NCBI RefSeq assembly: GCF_900116195.1
Contig: NZ_FOZW01000005.1
Location: forward strand, 330,769-394,768
Direction: 5' to 3'
Length of the DNA: 64,000 nucleotides
DNA from: Alloyangia pacifica
GTDB taxonomy: Bacteria > Pseudomonadota > Alphaproteobacteria > Rhodobacterales > Rhodobacteraceae
The notes beneath the pieces were generated by a model. It searched no databases and was not told the DNA's origin. It saw nothing but the letters and a program-made list of their open reading frames with translations. Shown here one piece after another: positions 1-9,994 of this stretch; within the stretch, counting starts at the first letter, position 1; the number at the start of each line of letters is the position of its first letter. The translations under genes and the position numbers were made by a program.

Positions 1-75
1 TCGTCGGGTGAGGGTGCGGCGTGGCGTTTCTCGGCTCACGTGGATGTCGAGCAGCTCGCGACGGGAAGGAATCAT
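1..75 (-). CDS. Possible partial N-terminus of a CDS leaving the window
   Basis: An open frame of 25 codons runs leftwards from an ATG at 75 to the window edge without a stop (begins MIPSRRELLDIHV). No convincing Shine-Dalgarno sequence precedes it, and the piece is too short to recognise a family. It is listed only because a gene probably lies to the left. It could equally be a chance frame. Confidence 0.2.
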   Translation of the reverse strand, partial: MIPSRRELLDIHVSRETPRRTLTRR

Positions 76-769
76 GACGCCAAAGCGGCGCCGGTTCGAG
101 TGCCCGCGAGACCTCGCCGTTCGGGCAGCGATATCAGGTATCTGGTTTCGCCGTCTGTATCGAACATTCTTGATTGGTCACAAATAGGGAAACAGTCATG
201 AGGAAATTTTCAGAATGTTTTCTTTAGTTTCCGTAAATGGGACTTGCCGAGGTCGTTGCGCCGATTTTTCTCGACGAGGCGTATTCTTCGAATTCGGGGG
301 ACGTAGCGGTCCTGGATCGAATGCGGTGATTGGACGGCGATAGCAAAAATTGTGTTTAAAAACCGGCAGAACTGAGGCGCGAGGCTTTGCCGTGCGCATT
401 TCACCGGTGCGCATCGACGTGGGTGATCTGGCGGAAAATTAAGTATTTGTTAATGAAATCACGCGAATTCTCGGACTTACCTTGGGTCACCTCATGTCCG
501 AAATCTGCCACGAGGTGTGCCACGGTCTTGACACAGTTCGAGTGAGATAATTATTTTCAATTCGTGATATGCGGGGAAACGGAACCGCATGTAATTCTGG
601 CTCTAGATGCCGACGGGGGAAATTTAGTTTCCAGACTGTGAAAAAGTTCTAGGCCGACCGAAATCATTCGGTCGCGCTGTGAAGTATTGTGCCCGGTCGC
701 CGGGTGCGTGTGAAAACGGCAACCAGCATTTATGCCGGATTGCGACTTTCGTATTATAGGGTGCGCGAA
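76..769. other. Long AT-richer intergenic region upstream of the RTX gene
   Basis: About 700 bases with no believable gene. It is visibly richer in A/T than the rest of the window, especially 130-240 and 420-650. Short minus-strand frames around 196-414 have implausible composition and no start signals. The region probably carries the promoter and control sites of the large RTX gene. A hairpin or operator at 655-674 is listed separately. A weaker inverted pair TCGGAC/GTCCGA lies at 471-501. Confidence 0.5.
655..674. promoter_or_regulatory. Perfect 8-bp inverted repeat upstream of the RTX gene
   Basis: CGACCGAA at 655-662 is matched by TTCGGTCG at 667-674 with a 4-base spacer, about 95 bases before the chosen ATG. 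It could be a regulator site or a hairpin in the 5' leader. There is no T-tract, so it is not a normal intrinsic terminator. The bound factor is unknown. Confidence 0.4.
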
Positions 770-3700
770 ATGAGTATTATCTTTGTAGACGGGTCTTATA
801 CGGGTGCGGGGACTCCTAATGGGGGTGAGCTCACGCCCTTCCAGTCCATCGCGGCGGCACTTGCGGTCGCGGCAGATGGCGACACAATTCAGGTAGCGTC
901 GGGCGTCTACGCCGAGAATCTTCTCGTGAATAAAGCGGTTTCCATCGTCGGCGCGGCCGATGAATCGGGCGCGCCGACGGTGCAGGTAGGGACCGGGTCG
1001 GGCGCCGCGATTACGGTAAGCGCAGAGGTTGAGGGCGGCACCGTCGGGCTGCAGAACCTCGTGACCGACGGCGGTAGCAACGGCATTCGTGTTGCAAGCA
1101 CCGCGGAACTCAAAGAGCTCGCGATTTCAAATGTAAGCATCTCGAACGCTTCCGGTTCGGGCTTTGAACTCAATGATGCCGAGGGAGTGGCCGCCGTCTC
1201 GATCGAAGGCTCTGAATTCGTCCGCAATGCGCTGGGTGGGTCGAACGGAACCGGCGATATCGTTATCTTCCAGTACCACGGCGATGTTACGCTTTCCGAG
1301 GTAACCGTCACCGGCGCCGAGCAGGGCACGACACCGCGCGCCGACAACGCGATCCAGATTTCCGGCTTCGAACAGAGCTCTTACGATGTGCTTGAACCGA
1401 TCGGCAGCGTGACGATCGACGGTGTGCATGTCACCGGGGACTACGACAAACCGCATCTGGCCATTCAGGGCTACACGGACCTCTCCGGCCTGACCATTGG
1501 CGAGTCGTCGCTTTCGGGTGCGAGCGGCTGGGGGGTATTGGCGTTCATCGATCCGATTGCCGATGGCACCACTGACGCGGTCAGCGCCACGCCCGGTCGG
1601 CCTGGCGCCTACGATGGAAGTGGCGCGGCGACGAGCACGCTCGACCTCTCCGGTCTCACAGTGGTGAACAGCGACCTCACCGCGGAGCTCGACGTATTCG
1701 TCCGCGGACTGGCTGCCGCGGATATCCAGACCGGTACCGAGGGACGCGACGCGCTGAACATCTTCTCCGAGAACGATGAAGACCTGGGCGGCAATGATGT
1801 GCTTTCGGGCCTTGGCGGCGATGACACCCTCTTTGGCGGGGATGGCGACGATACGCTCGACGGCGGCGAGGGCACGGATGAGATGACCGGGGGCGCCGGC
1901 AACGATGTCTACGTCGCGGAGGCCGGCGACACCGTGATCGAAGCGGAAGACGAGGGCGTCGATACGGTGCTGACCAAGGACACGTATACGCTCGGTGAAA
2001 ACGTCGAGAACCTCGTGTTGATGGATGCCGCCGAGAACGCCGAGGATTTCGAGGACTTCGATCTTGGCGCGATCACCGATGGCGAGAACGACTGGGCCGT
2101 GAACAGTACGGCCAACAGCGACCAGGCGGTGGTGACCGACCCCGAGGACGGCGACAATCAGGTCTTCAAGATCTCCAGCGATCCCAGTTCCGGCGCTTTT
2201 GCCGGCCCTTATACACCAGGTCTCGACGTTGCGGCGGGGGAGTCGTCGACCAGCGCCGGTGCGGATTCCATGCAGATCGGCTTCACCTTCCGCGCCGTGG
2301 ACCCCGATCCGTCGGACAATGCGACGCTCGAAGTCGACTTCGGCACCGAAGGGGCCACCGACCGTAACAATTTCATGCGCATCGAGAACACCGGTGACGG
2401 CCTGCGCATCGCGGTGTCCGACCCGCTGGCTGACGGCAATTGGCAGACCGGTGATACGCTCAACGATTTCTCGGCCTTCACCGGAAACACGACGCTGATC
2501 GAGGGCGTGGATCCGACGGTGGAGCATCGTCTCATCATGGTGATGCGCTTCAACGACGGTGCCGACAATGACGTTGTCGATTTCTACCTCGACGATCTCT
2601 ACATCGGCAGCTCGACGTCCTTCGAGAATTACCGCGATTTCTATGGCTCAGGTGATCACGACGCGAACGCCGAGGCGAACCAGGTGTCGCGCCTGTTCTT
2701 CCGCACCAGCGCGGCCGGTGCAGAAACCGATGGTGCAGGCGGCTTGAACGAAGGCTTCTACTTCGACGACATCAGCTACTCGACCTTCGATGCGGCAGGG
2801 CCGTCGGGCACCGGCAACACGCTGGACAACACGATCACCGGCAACAGCGGCGCGAACCTGCTGAGCGGCCTCGGCGGCGATGACAGCCTGTCGGGTGGTC
2901 TCGGCAACGACACGCTCGAGGGTGGCGAGGGCGACGACGTACTCGATGGGGGGCTCGGCAACGACAGCCTCGTCGGCGGTGCCGGAACCGATGTTGCGCT
3001 GATGAGCGGCGCCCGGTCCGACTATGATATCACCCGCAACCCGGACGGCAGCTACAGTGTCACCCGCATCGCGGACCAGTCGATCGATCACCTGACCGGC
3101 GTCGAGGGTGTGCTCTTCGAGGATGGCATCACCTACGAGCTCGACGCCAACAGCCCGGACTTCACGGGCGCGTTCCTGCGGTTCTCCGCGGATTTCGAGA
3201 CGGATGCCTCGGCCTTTGTCGCAAACGGCTCGACCGTGGCGCTCGAAGCCTCCGGCAGCAACGGTGTCGACTCGGCGGATGGCGGGAGCCACCTGCGCAT
3301 CTCCGAAAGCGACTCTGGCGGCGCCTTCACCCGTTTCGACGGGTACCGGACGAGCGATGACGAGGGCGTTGTCACCAAGATCGCCATCTACCTCGATACC
3401 GGCATGGCGGCAGGCGAGGGTTTCGACTACTCGGTGGCGGCCAATAGCCAGGGCACAAACGCACACCTGCGCGACTTCATTTTCCACGTCACCCAGGATG
3501 CCACCACCGGCGAGCTTCTCGTCGGCGCCAGCAACAACTCCAACTATGATCCGATCAACAACCTCGAGACCGGCAACCACGCGGTCATCGACGCCTCGGG
3601 CTGGTACACGTTCGAGCACAAGTTCTACGAGAACGCCGACGGCGAGCTCGAGGTGGCGATGAACGTCTACGACGCTTCGGGCGCCTGGGTCTTCACCGAG

Positions 3701-6700
3701 GTGCGCGCGGCCGGCGATGACTGGGACAGTTTCGGTGGCAACCGCTATGGCTGGTTCACCAACGTCGATGTGACCGGCGGCATCGCGGTGGATTCGCTGA
3801 CCCTGGCCACCCTCGACCAGGGCCCGGTCCAGCTGGTTCAGGGCAACGTTATCCTCGGCCAGTTCGACACCATCCAGGAAGCGATCGACGCTGCCGGGGC
3901 CGGAGACACCATCCGTGTCGCTGCGGGCAACTATGCCGAGCAGTTGGTGATCGACAAGGCGATTACCATCGAGGGCGCCGAGGGCGCCGTGCTCTCCCCG
4001 ACCAGCGGCGCAGCGATCACCCTCTCGGGCGATCTGGGCGGCGGTGACGTGGCGATTGGCGGGCTCGACATCGTCGATGGCGGCAGCGCGACCTACGGGG
4101 TCTTCGTGACCGACGGCGCGAATGTCGGAGAGCTCTCGCTGACGGACCTGTCGATCTCGGGCTTCGCGGGCTACGGCATCCGCTCCTCCGACGGCGGCAC
4201 GCCCGAAGTACCGACGCTGGACGCGCTTACCGTCACCGACGTGGAAATGAGCAACAACGGCACCGGCGGTTCCAACGGCGCGAGCCATATCAAGCTCTTC
4301 GGCTTCGATGGCGACGCGACCTTCACCAACCTGACCATCGACGGCGAAGACGAGGCGACCCCGCAGAGCCAGCGCCCGGACAACGCGATCGAGATCACCG
4401 GCGCGATCAATAGCGACGGCAATGCCAATCCGGCTCCGGCGCACCCGCCGGCCTCTGGCAACATTGTCTTCGCCAACGTCGTGATCACGGGCAGCTATCA
4501 CAAGAACCCGCTTGCGATCTTCCATTTCGCCGACATTCTCGGGCTGGATATCCAGAGCCTCGATCTGAGCGATGCGCAAAGCAACTGGGGGCCGCTGCTG
4601 AACATCGACGGCATCACCAGCGAGACGATCGATGCGTCGGGCTTCGTCATCGTATTCCCCGAGGGAACACCCGAGGGCATGTTGCTCACCGAACTGCAGG
4701 CGGAAAAGACCGGGCAGGGAGTTGTGGTCGACACGGCGATCATCGGCACCTCCGCGGCGGACTCGCTGCACGGCAAGTCGGGCAACGACTCGCTGTACGG
4801 CGGTGACGGCGACGATGCACTCTACGGCGGCAACAAGCCGGGCAACGAGTTCGACGACGGCGAGGGCGATGACGCGCTCTACGGCGGCGCGGGCAATGAC
4901 AGCGCTTACGGTGGCGAGGGTGACGACACGCTCGACGGCGGCGAGGGCGATGACGTGCTTGAGGGCGGCAATGGCGCGGACGAACTGTTCGGTGGCGCCG
5001 ACAACGACACGCTGATCGGCGGCGGCAGTGCCGACCTGCTCGACGGCGGTTTCGGGGATGATCTGATCAACGCCGGCGGCGGCCGCGACATCATCTTCTT
5101 CAGCGCGGGCCAGGACACGGTCAACGGCGGCGCCGGCCAGGATACGCTGGTGCTCCTGGGGACGGCGGCAGACTACTCCATCGACCTGCTCGGAAGCGGG
5201 TCCTACCGGATCACCCGGGCGTCCGATGGCGCGGTCACCCTTGCCGAAAGTATCGAGAACCTGTCGTTCCAGCCCGCAGATCCGATCGACGCGGTGGACG
5301 ACGCGTTCACCGTCGATGCGGGCGGCGTTCGGACGCTCGACGTGCTGGCCAACGACGGCGGCGCGGGAATGGTCCTCGCGGCGACGGTGCAGGCGCCGGG
5401 TCTTGGCATCGCCAGCGCCTCGGGCGATGGCGGCGCGGTCGAATACGACCTTACGAGCGCCTACCAGTACCTCGACGAGGGCCAATCGGAAGAGGTCGAG
5501 ATCCTCTACCTGCTCTCCGACGGCGGCAGTAGCAGCGATGTGGCACTCGCCACGGTCACCGTCGAGGGGGTTGCTGACGACGTCGGCGCCATCAGTGACA
5601 GCGACACGGCGGCGAACGAGGTGGCCGAGGGGCTGAGCGCGGGAGCCGAGGTCGGACTCACCGCCCTTGCCGTCGACCCCGATCAGGGAAGCACGGTCAC
5701 CTACTCGCTGGTGGACAATGCGGATGGCGCGTTCGTCATCGACAGTGCAACCGGCGTGGTCACCACCGCGCAGGAGCTTGACCGCGAAGGGGCAGGCGGA
5801 GCGACCCGCGAGATCACCGTGCTGGCGACGTCCAGCGACGGCAGCACTTCGGAGCAAAGCTTCACCATCGCGGTGACCGACGCGAACGACAACGGCGTGA
5901 GCGTGCCCGTCGATGATGACGGCGCACCCAACTCGGTGGCCGAAGGTGCCGCCAACGGCACGCTCGTGGGGATCACCGCGCTTGCCGCTGATCCGGATGT
6001 GGCCGACAGCGTTTCCTACAGTCTGACGGACGATGCAGGCGGCGCCTTCCAGATCGACAACGCCACCGGCGTCGTCTCGGTGCTGAACGGTACGCTCATC
6101 GACCGCGAGGCCGATGCAACGCTCGAGATCACCGTCCTGGCGACCTCCAGTGACGGCTCGACCGAGACCGAGACCTTCGTCATCGCGATCCAGGATGTCG
6201 ACGAAGCCGACGTGACGGCGCCAGTGGATGTCGTGGGTGCGCCCGGCGGCTCCGTGCTGGAGAATGCATCGGTCGGCACAGCCGTGGGGATCACCGTATC
6301 GGCCTCGGATGCGGACGCCACGCAGAACGGCATCACCTATTCGCTGGTCGATGACGACGGTGGTCGCTTCCTGATCTCGTCCACCACCGGCGAGGTGCTG
6401 GTCGCCGGCGCGATCGACCGCGAAGAGGGTCCGAGCCGCAGTATCACGGTCCGTGCCACCTCGCAGGACGGCTCCTTTGCCGACACCACCTTCGAGATCG
6501 CGGTGCAGGATGTGAACGAGTTCTCGGTGAGCGCGCCGGTCGATGTCGATACCGCCGAAAATGCGGTCGGGGCCGCGCCTTCGGTGGGCGACTACACCGG
6601 GATCACGGTCACGGCGGGAGACGCGGACGCAACGACCAATGCCGTCAGCTATTCGCTGCTGACCGGCGCAAGCGAGTTCGACATCGACGCGACCACTGGC

Positions 6701-7681
6701 GCCATCACGGTCGGTGCGGGCTTCGATGCATCCGGTCCGGTCACCCGCTCGGTCACCGTGCAGGCCCTGTCGGCGGATGGCTCCACGGCGACCAGCACCT
6801 TCGACATCTCCGTGGGCGATGTGTTCAACATCATCGACGGCACGGAAGACCGCGACAATCTCGGCGGCACCGCGGGCCGCGACGTTATCAACGGTTTCGT
6901 CGAGGCGGACCGCCTCTACGGGGAAGAGGGTGACGACGTGCTAAACGGCGGTGCGGGAAAGGACCTGCTCGACGGCGGCGAGGGCGATGACCAGATGGCC
7001 GGCGGGCTCGACAATGACGACTACTACGTCGACTCGAGCGGGGACGTGGTGATCGAAGCTGCCGGTGAAGGCGATCGCGACACGGTCTTCAGCACGGTGT
7101 CCATCACCGCGCTCTGGGACAATGTCGAATATGCCGAACTGCTCGGATCGGACGATCTGACAGCGATGGGCAACGATCTCGACAACCGGATCGAGGGCAA
7201 CGACGGGAATAACTGGCTGGAAGGGGGCCTTGGTCGCGACAAGCTCTACGGCGAAGACGGCAACGACACGCTTGTTGGCGGTGAGGACGTCGACCTGCTC
7301 TTCGGTGGCGATGGCGATGACCTTCTCATCGGCAATGCCGGTCGCAACGTTCTCACCGGCGGGTCCGGGGCGGACACGTTCCAGTTCATCACAACCCCGG
7401 CAGACGCCTCGACCTACGACCGGATCAAGGACTTCAGCAGCGTCGACGGTGACAAGCTGAGCTTCTCTTCGAGCGCCTTTTCCGGGCTTTCCGGACCGGT
7501 TCTGGCCGGGCAGCTGGTGATGGGAACCGGGGCCCTCGATGCCGACGACCGGCTGATCTTCGATGGCCAGTCCAACAAGCTCTACTACGACGCCGACGGT
7601 GTCGGCGGGGCAGATCAGCAGCTGATTGCGCGGATCGACGACGTGACCTCGCTCACGGTCGACGACTTCGTGATCGTCTGA
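770..7681 (+). CDS. Giant modular RTX protein (beta-helix, LamG-like, cadherin-like and Ca-binding repeats)
   Basis: Probable type I-secreted, calcium-binding surface or extracellular protein of about 2303 residues. From the ATG at 770 the order is: a right-handed beta-helix-like module (about 6-320); GGxGxD nonapeptide repeats (about 338-378); a concanavalin/LamG-like region (about 430-675); repeats (about 684-744); a second LamG-like region (about 800-1015); a second beta-helix module beginning GNVILGQFDTIQEAID (about 1024-1320); a long repeat block (about 1326-1461); a run of cadherin/Ig-like domains (about 1504-2020) sharing the pattern YSLxDxxxGxFxID; and C-terminal repeats (about 2022-2200). 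It ends in a DADGxGG...VDDFVIV tail typical of RTX export substrates. There is no N-terminal signal peptide, as expected for T1SS. A GTG at 689 would add 27 residues, but MSIIFVDGSYTG is the natural domain start. No exporter genes are adjacent. Adhesin or extracellular enzyme are both possible; no catalytic motif was recognised. Confidence 0.85.
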   Translation: MSIIFVDGSYTGAGTPNGGELTPFQSIAAALAVAADGDTIQVASGVYAENLLVNKAVSIVGAADESGAPTVQVGTGSGAAITVSAEVEGGTVGLQNLVTDGGSNGIRVASTAELKELAISNVSISNASGSGFELNDAEGVAAVSIEGSEFVRNALGGSNGTGDIVIFQYHGDVTLSEVTVTGAEQGTTPRADNAIQISGFEQSSYDVLEPIGSVTIDGVHVTGDYDKPHLAIQGYTDLSGLTIGESSLSGASGWGVLAFIDPIADGTTDAVSATPGRPGAYDGSGAATSTLDLSGLTVVNSDLTAELDVFVRGLAAADIQTGTEGRDALNIFSENDEDLGGNDVLSGLGGDDTLFGGDGDDTLDGGEGTDEMTGGAGNDVYVAEAGDTVIEAEDEGVDTVLTKDTYTLGENVENLVLMDAAENAEDFEDFDLGAITDGENDWAVNSTANSDQAVVTDPEDGDNQVFKISSDPSSGAFAGPYTPGLDVAAGESSTSAGADSMQIGFTFRAVDPDPSDNATLEVDFGTEGATDRNNFMRIENTGDGLRIAVSDPLADGNWQTGDTLNDFSAFTGNTTLIEGVDPTVEHRLIMVMRFNDGADNDVVDFYLDDLYIGSSTSFENYRDFYGSGDHDANAEANQVSRLFFRTSAAGAETDGAGGLNEGFYFDDISYSTFDAAGPSGTGNTLDNTITGNSGANLLSGLGGDDSLSGGLGNDTLEGGEGDDVLDGGLGNDSLVGGAGTDVALMSGARSDYDITRNPDGSYSVTRIADQSIDHLTGVEGVLFEDGITYELDANSPDFTGAFLRFSADFETDASAFVANGSTVALEASGSNGVDSADGGSHLRISESDSGGAFTRFDGYRTSDDEGVVTKIAIYLDTGMAAGEGFDYSVAANSQGTNAHLRDFIFHVTQDATTGELLVGASNNSNYDPINNLETGNHAVIDASGWYTFEHKFYENADGELEVAMNVYDASGAWVFTEVRAAGDDWDSFGGNRYGWFTNVDVTGGIAVDSLTLATLDQGPVQLVQGNVILGQFDTIQEAIDAAGAGDTIRVAAGNYAEQLVIDKAITIEGAEGAVLSPTSGAAITLSGDLGGGDVAIGGLDIVDGGSATYGVFVTDGANVGELSLTDLSISGFAGYGIRSSDGGTPEVPTLDALTVTDVEMSNNGTGGSNGASHIKLFGFDGDATFTNLTIDGEDEATPQSQRPDNAIEITGAINSDGNANPAPAHPPASGNIVFANVVITGSYHKNPLAIFHFADILGLDIQSLDLSDAQSNWGPLLNIDGITSETIDASGFVIVFPEGTPEGMLLTELQAEKTGQGVVVDTAIIGTSAADSLHGKSGNDSLYGGDGDDALYGGNKPGNEFDDGEGDDALYGGAGNDSAYGGEGDDTLDGGEGDDVLEGGNGADELFGGADNDTLIGGGSADLLDGGFGDDLINAGGGRDIIFFSAGQDTVNGGAGQDTLVLLGTAADYSIDLLGSGSYRITRASDGAVTLAESIENLSFQPADPIDAVDDAFTVDAGGVRTLDVLANDGGAGMVLAATVQAPGLGIASASGDGGAVEYDLTSAYQYLDEGQSEEVEILYLLSDGGSSSDVALATVTVEGVADDVGAISDSDTAANEVAEGLSAGAEVGLTALAVDPDQGSTVTYSLVDNADGAFVIDSATGVVTTAQELDREGAGGATREITVLATSSDGSTSEQSFTIAVTDANDNGVSVPVDDDGAPNSVAEGAANGTLVGITALAADPDVADSVSYSLTDDAGGAFQIDNATGVVSVLNGTLIDREADATLEITVLATSSDGSTETETFVIAIQDVDEADVTAPVDVVGAPGGSVLENASVGTAVGITVSASDADATQNGITYSLVDDDGGRFLISSTTGEVLVAGAIDREEGPSRSITVRATSQDGSFADTTFEIAVQDVNEFSVSAPVDVDTAENAVGAAPSVGDYTGITVTAGDADATTNAVSYSLLTGASEFDIDATTGAITVGAGFDASGPVTRSVTVQALSADGSTATSTFDISVGDVFNIIDGTEDRDNLGGTAGRDVINGFVEADRLYGEEGDDVLNGGAGKDLLDGGEGDDQMAGGLDNDDYYVDSSGDVVIEAAGEGDRDTVFSTVSITALWDNVEYAELLGSDDLTAMGNDLDNRIEGNDGNNWLEGGLGRDKLYGEDGNDTLVGGEDVDLLFGGDGDDLLIGNAGRNVLTGGSGADTFQFITTPADASTYDRIKDFSSVDGDKLSFSSSAFSGLSGPVLAGQLVMGTGALDADDRLIFDGQSNKLYYDADGVGGADQQLIARIDDVTSLTVDDFVIV

Positions 7682-7703
7682 ATTCCGTCGCCAAGACATC
7701 GTT

Positions 7704-7733
7704 GCGAGCCGCACCTTTCGGGGTGCGGCTCGC
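7704..7733. terminator. Bidirectional terminator hairpin between RTX gene and fliI
   Basis: A perfect 12-bp stem (7704-7715 with 7722-7733) with a 6-base loop lies in the 64 bases between two convergent genes. The T-tract is weak (GGCATTTG), but position and stem strength make termination the likely role. Confidence 0.65.
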
Positions 7734-7745
7734 GGCATTTGCAGA

Positions 7746-9098
7746 TCACTCCGTGATGACGTCGATTCCTGCGTCCCCGAGCGCGCCGTGCAGGCGCGCG
7801 AAGGTCTCGGAGCTCTCCATCGCCTCGTGCTTGCGCTGACTCAGCAGCATGTCGAGCGGTTCCGCCAGTTCGATCGCCGCGTCCACCTCGGGATCACTTC
7901 CACGCCGGTAGGCGCCGATGCGGATCAGCTCCTCCATGTCGGCGTAGCGCGCGGCGGCGCGGCGCGCCGCCTTGTAGATCGCGTATTCGTCAGGGTGGTG
8001 GCAGTCCGGCAGCATCCGCGAGATCGAGCGCAGCAGGTTCACCGCCGGGAAGCGGCCCTGCTCGGCAATTTTCCGGTCGAGCACGATGTGCCCATCCATG
8101 ATGCCGCGCACCGCGTCGGCGATCGGGTCTTCCATGTCGCCACCATCGACCAGCACGGTGTAAAGCGCGGTGATGTCGCCGCCCGTGCCCGAGCCGGGGC
8201 CCGCGCGCTCCATCATGCGCGGCATCTCGGCGAAGGTGGTGGGTGGGTAGCCCTTGGCGGTGGGCGGCTCGCCGCCGGCGAGGCCGATCTCGCGCTGCGC
8301 CATGGCGAAACGGGTCACGCTGTCGATCAGCAGAAGCACCTGCTTGCCCTGGTCGCGGAAATGCTCGGCCACGGCAGTGGCGGTCCAGGCGGCCTGACGG
8401 CGCATCAACGGCGGCTCGTCGCCGGTCGAGACCACGACCACCGAGCGTGCCATGCCCTCTTCGCCGAGATCCTCCTGGAGGAAGTCCTGCACCTCGCGGC
8501 CACGCTCGCCGACGAGGCCGACGACGATCACGTCTGCCTGCGCGCCGCGCGCCAGCATCGCCATCATCGTCGACTTGCCGACACCCGAGCCGGCAAAGAC
8601 CCCCATGCGCTGCCCGCGGCAGAGCGGGGTGAACACGTCCATCACCTTGACCTTTGTGTTGAGCCGCGCGCCGACGCGGCGGCGCTCGAAGGCCGGCGGG
8701 GGTGCAGCGCGGATCTTGCGCGGCGTGCCGCCCTCAGGCAGGCGGCCCTTGCCGTCGAGCGGCTGACCCAGCGCGTTCACAACCCGGCCGATCCAGGCGT
8801 CGTCGGGTCGGATTTCGTTGGCGCTGTGAGAGACGTGCACCGGATCGCCGGTGCGCACCCCGTCCCAGCTGCCGAAGGGCAGCAGGCGTGTGCCGCTCTC
8901 ATCGATGCCCACCACTTCGGCCAGCACCGGACCCTCGCGCCCTTGCACGAGGCAGTGCGCGCCGATGCCCACCGCGCGCTCAAGCCCCGAAACCGTCAGG
9001 ACCAGCCCGAGCGCGGATTTCACCTCGCCGGTTATGCTTGACCTTTCAATTGTACGGGTAAGGCTAGAAAGCTCTGAAAACGCGGTGTGCATGGTCAC
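7746..9098 (-). CDS. fliI: Flagellum-specific ATP synthase FliI
   Basis: ATPase of the flagellar type III export apparatus, which energises substrate unfolding and delivery at the cytoplasmic face of the basal body. The 450-residue length is normal for the family. Visible features are the Walker A loop GVFAGSGVGKST, the Walker B stretch VLLLIDSVTRFA, and the FliI/F1-beta signature around PRMMERAGPGSGTGGDITALYTVLVDGGDM. The N-terminal beta-barrel region precedes these. It is transcribed away from the flgB operon, with only 61 bases between the two starts, so the divergent pair probably shares a flagellar control region. It could be confused with the injectisome ATPase SctN, but every neighbour is flagellar. 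Confidence 0.96.
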   Translation of the reverse strand: MTMHTAFSELSSLTRTIERSSITGEVKSALGLVLTVSGLERAVGIGAHCLVQGREGPVLAEVVGIDESGTRLLPFGSWDGVRTGDPVHVSHSANEIRPDDAWIGRVVNALGQPLDGKGRLPEGGTPRKIRAAPPPAFERRRVGARLNTKVKVMDVFTPLCRGQRMGVFAGSGVGKSTMMAMLARGAQADVIVVGLVGERGREVQDFLQEDLGEEGMARSVVVVSTGDEPPLMRRQAAWTATAVAEHFRDQGKQVLLLIDSVTRFAMAQREIGLAGGEPPTAKGYPPTTFAEMPRMMERAGPGSGTGGDITALYTVLVDGGDMEDPIADAVRGIMDGHIVLDRKIAEQGRFPAVNLLRSISRMLPDCHHPDEYAIYKAARRAAARYADMEELIRIGAYRRGSDPEVDAAIELAEPLDMLLSQRKHEAMESSETFARLHGALGDAGIDVITE

Positions 9099-9159
9099 TA
9101 TCCATTGATGTGTCCGTTTTATTCATGCTATCCTTGTTTCAACCAAAAGGGAACTCTTC
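9099..9159. promoter_or_regulatory. Divergent flagellar promoter region
   Basis: This short, AT-rich gap must hold the promoters for fliI (minus) and the flgB operon (plus). I looked for a sigma-54 GG/GC element and saw none. The Shine-Dalgarno for flgB is AAGGGAA just before its ATG. Confidence 0.45.
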
Positions 9160-9561
9160 ATGAAGCTTGATGGTATGTCCTTTTTCCAACTGGCCTCCGA
9201 GCGCATGACGTGGCTCGGGGCTCGGCAGGGTGTGATTTCCGAGAACATCGCCAACGCGGATACGCCTAATTACAAGGCCCGCGAGGTGAATGACTTCGCC
9301 GAGGCGCTGGATGGTCAGCGCGCGATGAACGGCCTGTCCGTCACGAATTCGCAGCACATCCAGAGCGGCCACACGACGCCTGACGGGGTGCGAATCGAGC
9401 GCGACGAAACGGCATGGGAAGCCAGCCTCGACGGCAACACCGTGTCGGTCGAGCAGCAGACCATCAAGGCCGCGGAAGTGGCCGGCAGCTATCGGCTCGC
9501 CGCCGAACTGTATCGCAAGGGCCACAGCCTGCTGACCGTCGCTGTCACCGGCATTCGCTGA
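9160..9561 (+). CDS. flgB: Flagellar basal-body rod protein FlgB
   Basis: Proximal rod subunit of the flagellar basal body, exported to the periplasm by the flagellar type III system. The protein has 133 residues, the usual size. The N-terminus carries the rod-protein pattern ENIANADTPNYKAREV (about residues 28-43), and the C-terminus has the amphipathic segment shared by rod and hook proteins. It is first in a plus-strand operon followed closely by flgC, fliE and fliQ, the standard alphaproteobacterial order. Confidence 0.95.
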   Translation: MKLDGMSFFQLASERMTWLGARQGVISENIANADTPNYKAREVNDFAEALDGQRAMNGLSVTNSQHIQSGHTTPDGVRIERDETAWEASLDGNTVSVEQQTIKAAEVAGSYRLAAELYRKGHSLLTVAVTGIR

Positions 9562-9572
9562 GAAGGTACGTC

Positions 9573-9983
9573 ATGGATCCGCTGAAATCAGTTCTGAACG
9601 TCGCCGCGAGCGGCATGCGGGCGCAGGGCGAGCGCCTCAAGGTCGTCTCCGAGAACGTCGCCAACGCCAGCTCCACCGGCAACACCGAGGGTGGCGAGCC
9701 CTACCGACGCAAGGTGATCTCCTTCGAGGAGATGATCGATCGCGAGACCGGTGCCTCGATGGTGGGGGTCTCGGACGTGACCCAGGACGATGCCGATTTC
9801 GAGCTGCGCTTCGATCCGGCACACCCGGCCGCCAACCAGGACGGCTTCGTGAAGGTCTCGAACGTTAAGACCATCCTCGAGCTGGCCAACATGCGCGAGG
9901 CCTCGCGCAGCTACCAGGCCAACCTGAACATGTTCGAGACCGGGCGCACCATGCGCAGCCAGCTTCTCGACCTTCTGAAATAG
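9573..9983 (+). CDS. flgC: Flagellar basal-body rod protein FlgC
   Basis: Second proximal-rod component, 136 residues. The start chosen is the ATG at 9573, 11 bases after the flgB stop, preceded by GAGAAGG; an upstream frame at 9414 is read-through from flgB. The N-terminal rod motif GMRAQGERLKVVSENVANA and the C-terminal MREASRSYQANLNMFETGR are characteristic of FlgC. It assembles with FlgB, FlgF, FliE and FlgG between the MS ring and the hook. Confidence 0.95.
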   Translation: MDPLKSVLNVAASGMRAQGERLKVVSENVANASSTGNTEGGEPYRRKVISFEEMIDRETGASMVGVSDVTQDDADFELRFDPAHPAANQDGFVKVSNVKTILELANMREASRSYQANLNMFETGRTMRSQLLDLLK

Positions 9984-9994
9984 GACTTTGACGT

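Noticed and set aside
196..414. Minus-strand 64-72 codon frames upstream of the RTX gene
   Set aside because: No start signal and improbable composition in an AT-rich intergenic region.
2648..5857. 1069-codon minus-strand open frame inside the RTX gene
   Set aside because: It is antisense to the repeat-rich RTX frame, whose GGC/GAC codon bias removes stops on the other strand. No recognisable domain.
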